Below, in pieces: positions 8,479 through 18,465 of a DNA stretch of 64,000 nt. The DNA lies in contig NZ_JBHSGG010000014.1 of assembly GCF_042654365.1 (NCBI RefSeq), positions 62,001 through 126,000 of the forward strand, in the 5' to 3' direction. Below the pieces are notes generated by a model, which did no database searches, was not told the origin of the DNA, and saw only the letters and a list, made by a program, of their open reading frames with translations. Position numbers and translations under genes: made by a program. Source of the DNA: Coralloluteibacterium thermophilum. Its GTDB lineage: Bacteria; Pseudomonadota; Gammaproteobacteria; Xanthomonadales; Xanthomonadaceae. The first letter of the stretch is position 1. Each line of letters begins with the position of its first letter.

Positions 8479-8729
8479 CCGAGACTTCCGACCTCACGCT
8501 CAAGCGGCTGCGCTGGCGGTGCCGGCGCGGCATGCGCGAGCTCGACCGCCTGCTCGAACGCTGGCTGGACCAGGCCTGGGCGGGCGCCGACGCGGCGCGC
8601 CGCGCGGACTTCGAGCGCCTGCTCGAGACCGAGGACGACCGGCTGTGGCGCTGGTTCATGGGCAAGGAGCGCCCCGATGACGATGCACTCGCGCGCCTCG
8701 TCGCCGACATCGCCGCCCGCACGGATTGA
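8475..8729 (+). CDS. sdhE: FAD assembly factor SdhE
   Basis: An 84-aa protein of the SdhE/SDHAF2 (YgfY) family that promotes covalent FAD attachment to SdhA. The conserved RGM motif is present as CRRGMRELDRLLERW, and the later DDRLWRWFMGKERP matches the family's end of helix 4. The start overlaps the stop of the upstream MAPEG gene (ATGA). With the DUF1674 gene, the operon carries both known types of flavoprotein-subunit assembly factor. Confidence 0.92.
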   Translation: MTETSDLTLKRLRWRCRRGMRELDRLLERWLDQAWAGADAARRADFERLLETEDDRLWRWFMGKERPDDDALARLVADIAARTD

Positions 8730-9144
8730 GTGGCGGCCCTCGCGGCTGCTGGCCGGGCTGCTCGTCGCGCTCGGCACGGCTGCCGCGGCGGCGCCCTGGT
8801 TCGCGCAGGTGCCGACGGCCGCCGCTGCGGCGCTGTCCGTCGCGGTCGCGGCGGGCGTCTGCCTGCAGGTCCGCCGTGAGGCGCGGCGGCCGCGCCGCCT
8901 GCTGGTCTGGGCGGCGGGCGAAGGACATGCGCTGCTGCTGGAGCGGGGCGTCGAGGTGCGCTGCGAGGTGGTCGAGGTGCGTTTCCGCGGGCGCCTGGCG
9001 GTGGTCGCGCTGCGACGCGACGCGCGCATCGAGCGCCTGGTGTGGTGGCCCGACACCCTCGACGCCGCGCAGCGGCGTGCGCTGCGCATCGCGGCGGCGG
9101 CGCGTCCTCCGGAGCCGTCGGTGCTGCCGCTGATCGGCGGCTGA
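8677..9144 (+). CDS. YgfX/CptA-like inner-membrane protein
   Basis: A 155-aa protein that begins inside sdhE (about 53 bp overlap) in another frame. IEWRPSRLLAGLLVALGTAA and a second hydrophobic segment (AAAALSVAVAAGVCL) form a two-helix hairpin at about residues 25-63, followed by a soluble C-terminal part ending RDARIERLVWWPDTLDA. This layout and its place after sdhE match enterobacterial ygfX (cptA), which lies in a two-gene unit with ygfY. YgfX has been described as a membrane-associated toxin-like protein; that role is not shown here. ATG codons at 8677 and 8683 are both possible starts. Confidence 0.6.
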   Translation: MTMHSRASSPTSPPARIEWRPSRLLAGLLVALGTAAAAAPWFAQVPTAAAAALSVAVAAGVCLQVRREARRPRRLLVWAAGEGHALLLERGVEVRCEVVEVRFRGRLAVVALRRDARIERLVWWPDTLDAAQRRALRIAAAARPPEPSVLPLIGG

Positions 9145-9249
9145 TCGGGCGTGCGCGCGGCTGCGCCTGCCGTGGAAGCGAGCGGGTAGACTTGCCGGCC
9201 ACCGCCGCGCGGGCATGCTGCGCGGCCGCTTCCGAGGCCCATCCCCCGC

Positions 9250-10494
9250 ATGTTCCGACCGCTCTCGCTCAACATCGGGCTGCGCTACACGCGCGCCAAG
9301 CGCCGCACAGGGTTCATCTCCTTCATTTCCGCGGTCTCGGTGCTGGGCATCGCGGTCGGGGTGATCGCGCTGATCACCACCATCTCGGTGATGAGCGGCT
9401 TCACCCAGGAGTTCCGCGACCGCCTGCTGAGCATGGTCGCGCACGCCACCATCAGCGGCGGCGGGAACGCCATGCAGGACTGGGGGCGCGCCATCGAGAT
9501 CGCGCACCGCGACCCGCGCGTCCAGGGCGCCGCGCCCTATGTCGACCTGACCGGCCTGATCAGCGGCCGCCGCGCGGAGGGCGCGATGATCCGCGGCATC
9601 GACCCTGCGCGCGAGCCCGAGGTGTCGGTGGTGGGGGAGAAGATGCGCGCCGGCTCGCTCGCGGATCTCGACGGTGCCCCGTTCCGCATCGTCCTCGGCC
9701 GTGAGCTGGCCCTGTGGCTCAACGTCGACGTGGGCGACAGCGTGCGGGTGATGATCCCGCAGGGCAGCGCCACGCCGGTCGGCTTCGTCGAGCGCTCGCG
9801 CGCCTTCGAGGTGGTCGGGATCTTCGAGATCGGCATGCAGGAGTACGACCGCAGCATGGCGCTGATCAGCCTCGACAGCGCGCAGCGCCTGGCGCGGATG
9901 GGCAACGACGTCACCGGCGTGCGCCTGAAGCTGGACGACATCTTCGGCGCCTGGCGGGTGGCGCGCGACCTGGCCGACCAGTTGCCGGGCATCTATTCGG
10001 TCAGCGACTGGACGCGCGACCACGCCAACATGTTCCGCGCGTTCCGGCTCGAGAAGACGGTGATGTTCATCATCCTCTCGCTGATCGTCGGCGTGGCCGC
10101 GTTCAACCTGGTCTCGTCGCTGGTGATGCTGGTCACCGACAAGCAGCCGGACATCGCGATCATGCGCACCCTGGGCATGACGCCCGGCACGGTGCTGCGC
10201 ATCTTCATGGTGCAGGGCATGCTGATCGGCGTGTTCGGCGTGGCCCTGGGCATCGTGGGCGGCGTCCTGCTCACCAGCAACCTGAGCCGCATCGTGCATC
10301 TCGTCGAGACCAGCTTCGGCATCGAGGTCATGCCCGCCGACGTGTACTACATCACCGGGGTGCCCACGGTGCTGGACTGGGGCGAGGTGGCCACCATCGG
10401 CGGCATCGCCTTCGTCATGTGCCTGCTGGCCACCATCTATCCCGCCTGGCGCGCCTCGCGCACCGATCCGGCCAGCGCGCTGCGCTACGAGTGA
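9250..10494 (+). CDS. lolC: Lipoprotein-releasing ABC transporter permease
   Basis: A 414-aa inner-membrane permease of the Lol system, which extracts mature lipoproteins from the inner membrane for LolA. It has the family's N-terminal FRPLSLNIGLRYTRAKRRTG, a first helix at about residues 27-50, a large periplasmic domain (about 50-270), and three C-terminal helices including FNLVSSLVMLVTDKQPDIAI and MRTLGMTPG, the FtsX-type coupling region. A single permease gene plus lolD is present, as in many xanthomonads, so it may act as a homodimer (LolF-like). LolC versus LolE naming is arbitrary. Confidence 0.9.
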   Translation: MFRPLSLNIGLRYTRAKRRTGFISFISAVSVLGIAVGVIALITTISVMSGFTQEFRDRLLSMVAHATISGGGNAMQDWGRAIEIAHRDPRVQGAAPYVDLTGLISGRRAEGAMIRGIDPAREPEVSVVGEKMRAGSLADLDGAPFRIVLGRELALWLNVDVGDSVRVMIPQGSATPVGFVERSRAFEVVGIFEIGMQEYDRSMALISLDSAQRLARMGNDVTGVRLKLDDIFGAWRVARDLADQLPGIYSVSDWTRDHANMFRAFRLEKTVMFIILSLIVGVAAFNLVSSLVMLVTDKQPDIAIMRTLGMTPGTVLRIFMVQGMLIGVFGVALGIVGGVLLTSNLSRIVHLVETSFGIEVMPADVYYITGVPTVLDWGEVATIGGIAFVMCLLATIYPAWRASRTDPASALRYE

Positions 10495-10505
10495 GGCCCG
10501 AGCCC

Positions 10506-11222
<717 letters not shown>

Positions 11223-11384
11223 CGCGTACGCGCAGGGAAGCGGCCGCTTCGCGCCGACCCCGCGTCGCGCGCATTTCCCCGGCGCGGCGCGGGTCGTTTC
11301 GCACGCGCGCGGGCGTGACATGGCGCAGGCTGCGGACGCCGCCCGGAGCGGCAAGGAACAGCCGCAGACGGGGAAGGACGCCCC

Positions 11385-13706
11385 ATGACCACTGCACGCG
11401 CCGGTGTCTTCGCGCCGGCCACCGCGCTCGCATTGCTCGCCGGGACGGCGGTCGCGATGCGTGCGACCGTACTGCCGCCGGGCTGGGCGCTCGGCATCGT
11501 GGCCGCGGCCGGGCTCCTGCTGTGGTGGCGCGGGCGGCGGCGCTGGCCAGGCGCCTTCCTGTTCGGATTCGGCTGGGCGCTCCTGCACGGGCAGTGGGCG
11601 CTCGATGCGCGCCTGCCGCACGGCCTCGAAGGGCAGGACCTGCGCGTACAGGTCCGGGTCGTCGGCTTCGCCGACCGGACCCCCAACGGCGCGCGCTTCG
11701 ATGCCCGCATCGAGGCGGTCCTGGCCGATGGCGGCATCGCCGAGGATGCCGGGAAGGAACTGGTGGGGCGGCGGGTGCGCCTCGGCTGGTACGGGCAGCC
11801 GCCCGCGTTCGAGCCCGGTGCGCGCTGGCGCCTGACCGTACGCCTGAAGCGGCCGCGGGGCGGGCTCAATCCCGGCGGTTTCGACTTCGAACGCCGCGCG
11901 CTGGAGCGGCGTCTGGCCGCGACCGGCTACGTCCGCGACACCGCGAGCGCGGAGCCGGCCACGGGCGGAGGCGGCATCGACCTGCTGCGGCTGCGGCTCT
12001 CCGAGCGGATCCAGCAGGCGGTACCGCGCGCGGGCGCACGTTTCGTGCGTGCGCTGGCGCTGGCCGACACCCGGGGGCTGAGCCAGCAGGACTGGGAGGT
12101 GCTGCGGGCCACCGGGCTCACCCATCTGATCGCCATCTCGGGTTTCCACGTCGGCGTGGTCGCGGGCTTCGGGGTGCTGCTGGTGCGCGTCCTGTACTGG
12201 CTGGCGCCGACGCTGGGGCGGCGCCTGCCGCGGCCGCAGGCGGCCGCCCTGGGCGCGCTCGCCGTCGCCTGCGGCTATGCGGCGCTGGCCGGCTTCGGCC
12301 TGCCGACGGTGCGCACGGTGCTGATGATCGCGGCCGCCCTGGCCGCGGTGCTCCTGCGGCGCGCGAGCGGGCCCGCGCGCTCGATCACCCTGGCCCTGCT
12401 GGTCGTGCTGCTCGCCGATCCGCTGGCCGTGCTCGCGCCCGGTTTCTGGCTGAGTTTCACGGGCGTCGCATGGCTCATGTGGTGTCTGCCGCGCGAGCGC
12501 GGCACGCACGGCTGGGCACGGGATCTGCTGCGCGCCCAGGGGGTGGCGACGCTGGCCCTGCTGCCGCTGACGGTGTGGTTCTTCAACCAGGCCTCGGTGG
12601 CGGGCCCGCTGGTGAATCTGGTGGGCATCCCCCTCGTGAGCCTGGTGGTGGTCCCGCTTTCGCTGGCGGGTGCCGCGCTCGTCGCGGCCTGGCCCTGGGC
12701 GGGCGCGCCCCTGCTGGTTCTGGCCGCGGGGGCGATGGACCTGTTCTGGTCCTGGCTCGAAGGCGTGGCCGCCACGCCGGGCGCGCTGCTGTGGTTTCCG
12801 GAGCCGGCCGTGGCCGCGTTGCTGCTGGCGGTCGCCGGCACGTTCTGGCTGCTGTTGCCGCGGGGGATTCCCGGCAAGTGGCTGGCGCCGCTGCTCATGC
12901 TGCCCCTGCTGTGGCCGGCACAGCCCCGGCTGGCCGACGGCGAGGTGGAGGTGGCCCTGATCGACGTCGGCCAGGGCCTCGCGGTGCTGGTGCGAACCCG
13001 CACGCATGCGCTCCTGGTGGACGCGGGGCCGGCGTGGCCGGGCGGGCTGGACATGGGCGAGGCGGCGGTGCTGCCGACGCTGCGCGCGCTCGGTGTGCGG
13101 CGCCTGGACGCGCTGGTGGTGAGCCATGCCGACAGCGACCACGCCGGCGGCCTCGGCGCGGTGCGGCGCGCGTTTCCGCCCGGGACGCTGCTGGCGCCGG
13201 AGGGGGCGGGCATCGAGGGCGCCGACGTCTGCGCCGGGGCGCGCTGGCAGCGGGACGGCGTGGACTTCCGGATGCTGCATCCGCCGCCGCATTTCCCCTA
13301 CCTCGGCAACGAGAGCAGTTGCGTCCTGCGCGTGGAGGGGAAGGGCGGGGTCGTACTGCTGCCGGGCGACATCGGGCGGCCGGTCGAGGGCCGCCTGGTC
13401 CGCGAGCAGGCGGACGCACTGGCGGCGCGCGTGCTGGTGGTCCCGCACCACGGAAGCCGGCACTCCTCGACCCAGGGCTTCGTCGATGCGGTGGCGCCCG
13501 AGCTTGCCCTGGTCGGGGCGGGGCATCGCAACGCCTTCGGGATGCCGCGGCCGGAGGTCGTCGCACGCTATCTCGACGGCGGCGCGACCCTGCTCAGCAC
13601 GGCCGAGCACGGCATGCTGCGGGTCCGCATGCCGGCGTCCGGCGACCTGGAGGTGGAGCGCCGTCGCGGCAGCCATCGCCGGTTCTGGCACGAGCCGGGC
13701 GGGTAG
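11385..13706 (+). CDS. comEC: DNA internalization protein ComEC/Rec2
   Basis: A 773-aa polytopic membrane protein that transports single-stranded DNA across the inner membrane in natural transformation. Domain order is N-terminal helices and DUF4131-like region (to about 200), the Competence domain with GLTHLIAISGFHVGVVAGF, and a C-terminal metallo-beta-lactamase-like domain carrying SHADSDHAGG (about 578-588), PGDIG and VVPHHGSRHS. Length is normal. It stands between lolD and exbB, the usual xanthomonad location. A 162-bp gap with palindromes precedes it. Confidence 0.93.
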   Translation: MTTARAGVFAPATALALLAGTAVAMRATVLPPGWALGIVAAAGLLLWWRGRRRWPGAFLFGFGWALLHGQWALDARLPHGLEGQDLRVQVRVVGFADRTPNGARFDARIEAVLADGGIAEDAGKELVGRRVRLGWYGQPPAFEPGARWRLTVRLKRPRGGLNPGGFDFERRALERRLAATGYVRDTASAEPATGGGGIDLLRLRLSERIQQAVPRAGARFVRALALADTRGLSQQDWEVLRATGLTHLIAISGFHVGVVAGFGVLLVRVLYWLAPTLGRRLPRPQAAALGALAVACGYAALAGFGLPTVRTVLMIAAALAAVLLRRASGPARSITLALLVVLLADPLAVLAPGFWLSFTGVAWLMWCLPRERGTHGWARDLLRAQGVATLALLPLTVWFFNQASVAGPLVNLVGIPLVSLVVVPLSLAGAALVAAWPWAGAPLLVLAAGAMDLFWSWLEGVAATPGALLWFPEPAVAALLLAVAGTFWLLLPRGIPGKWLAPLLMLPLLWPAQPRLADGEVEVALIDVGQGLAVLVRTRTHALLVDAGPAWPGGLDMGEAAVLPTLRALGVRRLDALVVSHADSDHAGGLGAVRRAFPPGTLLAPEGAGIEGADVCAGARWQRDGVDFRMLHPPPHFPYLGNESSCVLRVEGKGGVVLLPGDIGRPVEGRLVREQADALAARVLVVPHHGSRHSSTQGFVDAVAPELALVGAGHRNAFGMPRPEVVARYLDGGATLLSTAEHGMLRVRMPASGDLEVERRRGSHRRFWHEPGG

Positions 13707-13801
13707 GCGCGCGCGCCCGACCGCGACGGCCGCGGCTGGGGGAGGCGAGGCCTCCGGGCTATGCTATCGGCCATCGTTCCCAAACGTTCCGCGAGGCGCG
13801 C

Positions 13802-14545
13802 GTGCTCGAACTCCTGATGGCCGGTGGCTGGCCGATGATCCCGCTGGTCCTGCTCTCGGTGGCGGCGCTCGCCATCGTCCTCGAGCGCTTCTGGAGCCTG
13901 CGCCGCGGCGCCGTGCTGCCGCCCGGGCTCGGCGAGGAGGTGCGCGCCTGGGCGGCGCGCAAGCAGCTCGACCCGGCGCACATCGACATCCTGCGCAACA
14001 ACTCGCCGCTGGGCGAGGTGCTGGCGGCCGGCCTCGACATGCGCCAGCGCCCGCGCGAGCTGATCCGCGAGCGCATCGAGGACGTCGGGCGGCACGTCGT
14101 GCACCGGCTCGAGCGCTATCTCAACGCGCTGGGCACCATCGCCCAGGCGGGGCCGCTGCTGGGCCTGCTCGGCACGGTACTCGGCATGATCGACATGTTC
14201 CTCGGCATCCTCGACCACGGCGTGGGCGACGTGAACCAGGTCGCCGGCGGCATCGGCAAGGCGCTCATCTGCGCCGCGGCGGGCATGATCGTGGCGATCC
14301 CGGCGCTCATGTTCCAGCGCTACTTCCGCGGCCGCGTGGACGGCTACGTGGTGGAGATGGAGAAGCAGGCCATCGCGCTGGTGGACGCGCTCGACCCGCA
14401 CTCGACCGGGCTGCCGCCGGCCGCGGCGGCCGCAGCGGCAGCGGCGGCGCGACCCGCCGTTCCAGCCCCGGCACCGACCGCGGCGCGCGCGGGGTCCAAG
14501 CCGGCCTCCAAGCCGGCGCCGGCCGTCCCGGGCCGCGCACGATGA
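13802..14545 (+). CDS. exbB: ExbB/TolQ-type proton channel protein
   Basis: A 247-aa MotA/TolQ/ExbB family protein that, with ExbD, converts proton motive force into work for TonB-like systems. GTG is taken as the start because the N-terminus then aligns as xLELLMAGGWPMIPLVLLSV, as in relatives. The conserved channel block AQAGPLLGLLGTVLGMIDMF and the third helix AGMIVAIPALMF are present. The tail after about residue 205 is a low-complexity Ala/Pro run. Together with exbD it immediately precedes msbA and lpxK, a constant arrangement in this family. The stop overlaps exbD by ATGA. Confidence 0.9.
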   Translation: MLELLMAGGWPMIPLVLLSVAALAIVLERFWSLRRGAVLPPGLGEEVRAWAARKQLDPAHIDILRNNSPLGEVLAAGLDMRQRPRELIRERIEDVGRHVVHRLERYLNALGTIAQAGPLLGLLGTVLGMIDMFLGILDHGVGDVNQVAGGIGKALICAAAGMIVAIPALMFQRYFRGRVDGYVVEMEKQAIALVDALDPHSTGLPPAAAAAAAAAARPAVPAPAPTAARAGSKPASKPAPAVPGRAR

Positions 14546-14964
14546 ACCTCGGCCGCGCCCGCGCGCGCGAGGAGAACGAACTCAACCTCGTGCCGCTCAT
14601 CGACGTGATCCTGGTGCTGATCATCTTCTTCGTGATCACCACCACCTTCACCTCGCGCTCGGCCCTGCAGGTGCAGTTGCCCGAGGCCTCGCTGTCGGAC
14701 GACAGCGCGCAACGCGAGGCGCTGGTGCTGATGATCGACGCCGATGGCCGCATCTTCGTCGGCGACCAGGAAGTGCTGCGGCGCGATGCCGAGGCGGTCA
14801 AGGCCGCCATCGTCGCGGTGGCCGGCGACGACCGCGAGCGTCCGGTCACCCTGCGCGCCGACGGGCGGACCCCGCACCAGGCCGTGGTGATGGCCATGGA
14901 TGCGCTGGGCCAGCTCGGCTTCGCGCGGCTGTCGGTGGCGACGCAGCAGGAGGCGCGCGAGTGA
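14542..14964 (+). CDS. exbD: ExbD/TolR-type proton channel protein
   Basis: A 140-aa partner of ExbB. A short cytoplasmic N-terminus (REENELNLVPLIDVILVLII) leads into a single transmembrane helix carrying the conserved Asp used in proton translocation (PLIDV). A periplasmic domain includes LRADGRTPHQAVVMAMDALG. It overlaps exbB (ATGA) and msbA (GTGA), so it is translationally coupled at both ends. Confidence 0.93.
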   Translation: MNLGRARAREENELNLVPLIDVILVLIIFFVITTTFTSRSALQVQLPEASLSDDSAQREALVLMIDADGRIFVGDQEVLRRDAEAVKAAIVAVAGDDRERPVTLRADGRTPHQAVVMAMDALGQLGFARLSVATQQEARE

Positions 14965-16718
14965 CGGTACAGATCCAGGCCAGGGCCTGGCCGATCTACC
15001 GCCGCCTGCTCGGCGTCGCCTGGACGTACTGGCCGCTGCTGACGGTGGCGGTCGTGGGCATGGTGATCGAGGCCGCCGCCGCGGGCGCCTTCACCGCGCT
15101 CATGCAGCCGATGATCGACGAGACCTTCGTCGCGCGGAACCCGGACGTGGGCCTGCTGCTGCCGGCCGCGGTGGTCGGCATCTTCGTGCTGCGCGGCATC
15201 GCCACCTTCGTGACCGACTACGGCATGTCGCGCTCGGGCCGCAGCGTGGTGCGCGACCTGCGCGAGGCGATGCTCGCCAAGTTCCTGCGCCTGCCCAGCG
15301 CGCATTTCGACGTGGAGGCGGTGCCGGCCCTGGTCTCCCGGCTCAACTACGACACCGAGCAGGTGGCGCACGCCAGCGCGGAGTCGCTCAAGGTGCTGAT
15401 CACCGACACCCTGACGATCCTGGCGCTGCTGGGCGTCATGTTCTACCACAGCCCGCGGGTCACCCTGGTCATGCTGGTGGTGGCGCCGCTGATCGGCCTG
15501 ATCGTCAACTACGTGGGCCGGCGCTACCGGCGGATCAACCGCAGCATCCAGGACGGCGTCGCCAGCCTGGCCCAGGCGGCGGAGCAGACCATCGCCGCGC
15601 AGCAGGAGGTGAAGGTCTACGGCGCGCAGGACGAGGAGCTCTCGCGCTACTCGAAGCTGGCCAACCGCATCCTCACGCTCAACGTGAAGGTGGAGACGAC
15701 CAAGGCCGGCGCCTCGTCGGTCGTGCAGCTGCTGGCCGCGGTGGCGCTGGCCATCATCCTGCTGGTCGCGGGGCGGGAAGCGCTGCAGGGTCGCCTCACC
15801 GCGGGCGAGTTCACGGCGCTGATGATCGCGATGATGGCCCTGCTGCCCTCGCTCAAGCGCATCACCACCGTGCAGAGCCAGATCGGCCGCGGCGTGGCCG
15901 CCGCCGACAAGATCTTCTCGCTGCTGGATGCGCCGGAGGAGCAGGACGAGGGCGCGCGGCCGCTGGCGCGGGCGCGCGGCGACCTCGCCTTCCGCGAGGT
16001 CAGCGTGCGCTATCCCGACCAGCTCGCGCCGGCGCTCGATCGGGTCAGCTTCGTCGCACGGCCGGGCACCGTGACCGCCATCGTGGGGCGCTCGGGCAGC
16101 GGCAAGTCCACCCTCGTGCGGCTGATCCCGCGCTTCTACGAGCCGGCCATGGGCGAGGTGCTGCTCGACGGCGCGCCGCTGGGCGAGTACCGCCTGGCGG
16201 ACCTGCGCCGGCAGATCGCCCTGGTCGGCCAGCAGGTCAAGCTGTTCGACGACACCATCGCCGCCAACATCGCCTACGGCACTCCCGACGCGACGCCCGA
16301 GCGCATCCGCGCCGCCGCGGAGGCGGCCAACGCGCTGGAGTTCATCGAGCGCCTGCCCGAGGGCATGGCGACCCGCATCGGCGAGAACGGCAGCCTGCTG
16401 TCGGGCGGCCAGCGCCAGCGTCTGGCGATCGCGCGGGCGATCCTCAAGGATGCGCCGATCCTGATCCTCGACGAGGCCACGGCCGCGCTCGACAACGAGT
16501 CCGAGCGCCTGGTGCAGGACGCGCTGCAGAAGCTCATTCCAGACCGCACCACCCTGGTCATCGCGCATCGGCTCAGCACCATCGAGCACGCCGACCAGGT
16601 GCTGGTGCTCGACGGCGGCAGGCTGGTGGAGCAGGGCACGCACGCCTCGCTGCTTGAACAGGGCGGCATGTACGCCCATCTGCACCGCATGCAGTTCAGG
16701 GAGACGTCCGCGCGGTGA
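14961..16718 (+). CDS. msbA: Lipid A export ABC transporter MsbA
   Basis: A 585-aa half-transporter that flips core-lipid A across the inner membrane. Six transmembrane helices lie in about residues 1-320; the nucleotide-binding domain has Walker A GRSGSGKST (about 376-384), signature LSGGQRQR (about 479) and Walker B ILILDEAT (about 500), then the H-loop IAHRLST. GTG is the start, overlapping the exbD stop. The next gene, lpxK, acts on the same pathway. Confidence 0.95.
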   Translation: MTVQIQARAWPIYRRLLGVAWTYWPLLTVAVVGMVIEAAAAGAFTALMQPMIDETFVARNPDVGLLLPAAVVGIFVLRGIATFVTDYGMSRSGRSVVRDLREAMLAKFLRLPSAHFDVEAVPALVSRLNYDTEQVAHASAESLKVLITDTLTILALLGVMFYHSPRVTLVMLVVAPLIGLIVNYVGRRYRRINRSIQDGVASLAQAAEQTIAAQQEVKVYGAQDEELSRYSKLANRILTLNVKVETTKAGASSVVQLLAAVALAIILLVAGREALQGRLTAGEFTALMIAMMALLPSLKRITTVQSQIGRGVAAADKIFSLLDAPEEQDEGARPLARARGDLAFREVSVRYPDQLAPALDRVSFVARPGTVTAIVGRSGSGKSTLVRLIPRFYEPAMGEVLLDGAPLGEYRLADLRRQIALVGQQVKLFDDTIAANIAYGTPDATPERIRAAAEAANALEFIERLPEGMATRIGENGSLLSGGQRQRLAIARAILKDAPILILDEATAALDNESERLVQDALQKLIPDRTTLVIAHRLSTIEHADQVLVLDGGRLVEQGTHASLLEQGGMYAHLHRMQFRETSAR

Positions 16719-17701
16719 GCCGCAACCTGCAGTCGATCTGGTACGGCGACGCGTCGCCCGGGCGCGGCCTGCGCACGGTGGAGGCGGTGTACGCGCAGGC
16801 CACCGCCCTGCGCCGCTGGCTCTACCGGCACGACTGGATCCGCCGCCAGCGGCTGGGCGTGCCGGTGATCGTGGTCGGCAACCTCATCGCGGGCGGGGCG
16901 GGCAAGACGCCGCTGACCGTTGCCCTGGTGGAATGGCTGCGCGCGCGCGGCTGGCATCCCGGCGTGGTCACCCGCGGCTACGGCCGCAAGGGCAAGGCGG
17001 CGCTGACCGTGCAGGCCGGGACCACGCCCGCCGAGGCCGGCGACGAGCCGGTGCTGATCGCGCGGCGCACCGGCGTGCCGGTGCGCGTGGATGCCGATCG
17101 TTTCGAGGGCGGGCAGGCGCTGGTGGCGGCGGGCTGCGACATCGTGGTCGCCGACGACGGCCTGCAGCACTACGGGCTCGCACGCGACATCGAGATCGAG
17201 GTGGTCGACGGCATCCGCCGCTACGGCAACGGGCGCCTGCTGCCGGCCGGGCCGCTGCGCGAGCCGCCGGAGCGTGGCGCCGCCTGCGATTTCCGCGTGG
17301 TCAACGGCGGCACCGCGCGCGACGGCGAGTGGCCCATGGCCCTGCGCCTGGGCGAGGTGGTGCCGCTGGCCGGAGGCCGGCGCCGCCCGCTGGCCGAGTT
17401 CTCCGGCAGGCGCGTGCACGCGGTCGCGGGCATCGGCCACCCGCGGCGTTTCTTCGCGGCCCTGGAGGCGGCGGGGCTGCGCCCGGTGCCGCACGCCTTT
17501 CCCGACCACCACGCCTTCGTGCCGGAGGACCTCGACTTCCCCGAGGATCTTCCGCTGCTGATGACCGAGAAGGACGCCGTGAAGTGCGCGGCGTTCGCGC
17601 AGCCGCATCACTGGATGGTGCCGGCCTCGGCGGTGTTGCCGGCCGCGTTCTGGGACGCGCTCGGGGCCCGCCTCGACAACCTGGAGACGCCCGCCGCATG
17701 A
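16715..17701 (+). CDS. lpxK: Tetraacyldisaccharide 4'-kinase
   Basis: A 328-aa enzyme that phosphorylates the 4' position of the lipid A precursor to form lipid IVA at the inner membrane. The P-loop is in VVGNLIAGGAGKTPLTVALV (about residues 50-69). VTRGYGRKG, GDEPVLIARRTGVPV and the DDGLQHY metal/catalytic segment are all typical. GTG start overlaps the msbA stop (GTGA) and the stop overlaps kdsB (ATGA). Confidence 0.95.
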   Translation: MSRNLQSIWYGDASPGRGLRTVEAVYAQATALRRWLYRHDWIRRQRLGVPVIVVGNLIAGGAGKTPLTVALVEWLRARGWHPGVVTRGYGRKGKAALTVQAGTTPAEAGDEPVLIARRTGVPVRVDADRFEGGQALVAAGCDIVVADDGLQHYGLARDIEIEVVDGIRRYGNGRLLPAGPLREPPERGAACDFRVVNGGTARDGEWPMALRLGEVVPLAGGRRRPLAEFSGRRVHAVAGIGHPRRFFAALEAAGLRPVPHAFPDHHAFVPEDLDFPEDLPLLMTEKDAVKCAAFAQPHHWMVPASAVLPAAFWDALGARLDNLETPAA

Positions 17702-18465
17702 GTCAGCCCTTCATCGTCGCGATTCCCGCCCGCCATGGCGCCTCGCGCCTGCCCGGGAAGCCGCTGCGCCTCATCGGCGGCGAGCCGATGGTGCTGCACG
17801 TGGCGCGGCGCGCATTGGCTGCCGGCGCCGAGCAGGTGGTGGTGGCCACCGACGACGCGCGTATCGTCGAGGCGCTGCGCGAGGCCCCGGTGACCGTCTG
17901 CATGACCCGACCGGACCACGCCTCCGGAACCGACCGCCTCGCCGAGTGCGCGGCGCAGCTCGGCTGGAGCGACGACACCGTGGTGGTGAACCTGCAGGGC
18001 GACGAGCCCTTCGCGCCGCCCGAGGGCATCCGCGCCGTCGCCGACCTGCTGCTGGATGCGGGCACCGAGATGGCGACGCTCGCCGCGCCCTTCGACGACA
18101 CCGAGACCCTGTTCGACCCGAACGCGGTCAAGGTCGTCGCCAGCGCGCAGGGGCACGCGCTGTACTTCAGCCGGGCGCCGGTGCCCTGGCATCGCGACCG
18201 TTTCGCCCAGGACCGCCTGTCGCCGCTGGAGCAGGGTTGGCTGCGCCACATCGGGATCTACGCCTACCGGGTCGGTTTCCTGCGCCGCTTCACCGCGCTG
18301 CCGCCGGCGCGCCTGGAGCGCATCGAGGCGCTGGAGCAACTGCGGGCGCTGGAGGCCGGCTACGCGATCGCGGTCGCCGCGACCCCGGTGCCGTTCCCGC
18401 CCGGCGTGGACACCGAGGACGATCTCGCACGCGCCGAGGCGCGCTTCGCGGAGGAGGCGCGCTGA
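17698..18465 (+). CDS. kdsB: 3-deoxy-manno-octulosonate cytidylyltransferase
   Basis: A 255-aa enzyme that activates Kdo as CMP-Kdo for lipopolysaccharide core synthesis. The N-terminal nucleotide-binding sequence IPARHGASRLPGKPL is diagnostic. NLQGDEPFAPPE and HIGIYAYRVGFLRRF match substrate and metal-binding regions. Some relatives at this genomic position lack the Trp-free zinc-finger Trm112 protein between lpxK and kdsB; none is seen here either. The stop overlaps the next start by one base (TGATG). Confidence 0.95.
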   Translation: MSQPFIVAIPARHGASRLPGKPLRLIGGEPMVLHVARRALAAGAEQVVVATDDARIVEALREAPVTVCMTRPDHASGTDRLAECAAQLGWSDDTVVVNLQGDEPFAPPEGIRAVADLLLDAGTEMATLAAPFDDTETLFDPNAVKVVASAQGHALYFSRAPVPWHRDRFAQDRLSPLEQGWLRHIGIYAYRVGFLRRFTALPPARLERIEALEQLRALEAGYAIAVAATPVPFPPGVDTEDDLARAEARFAEEAR

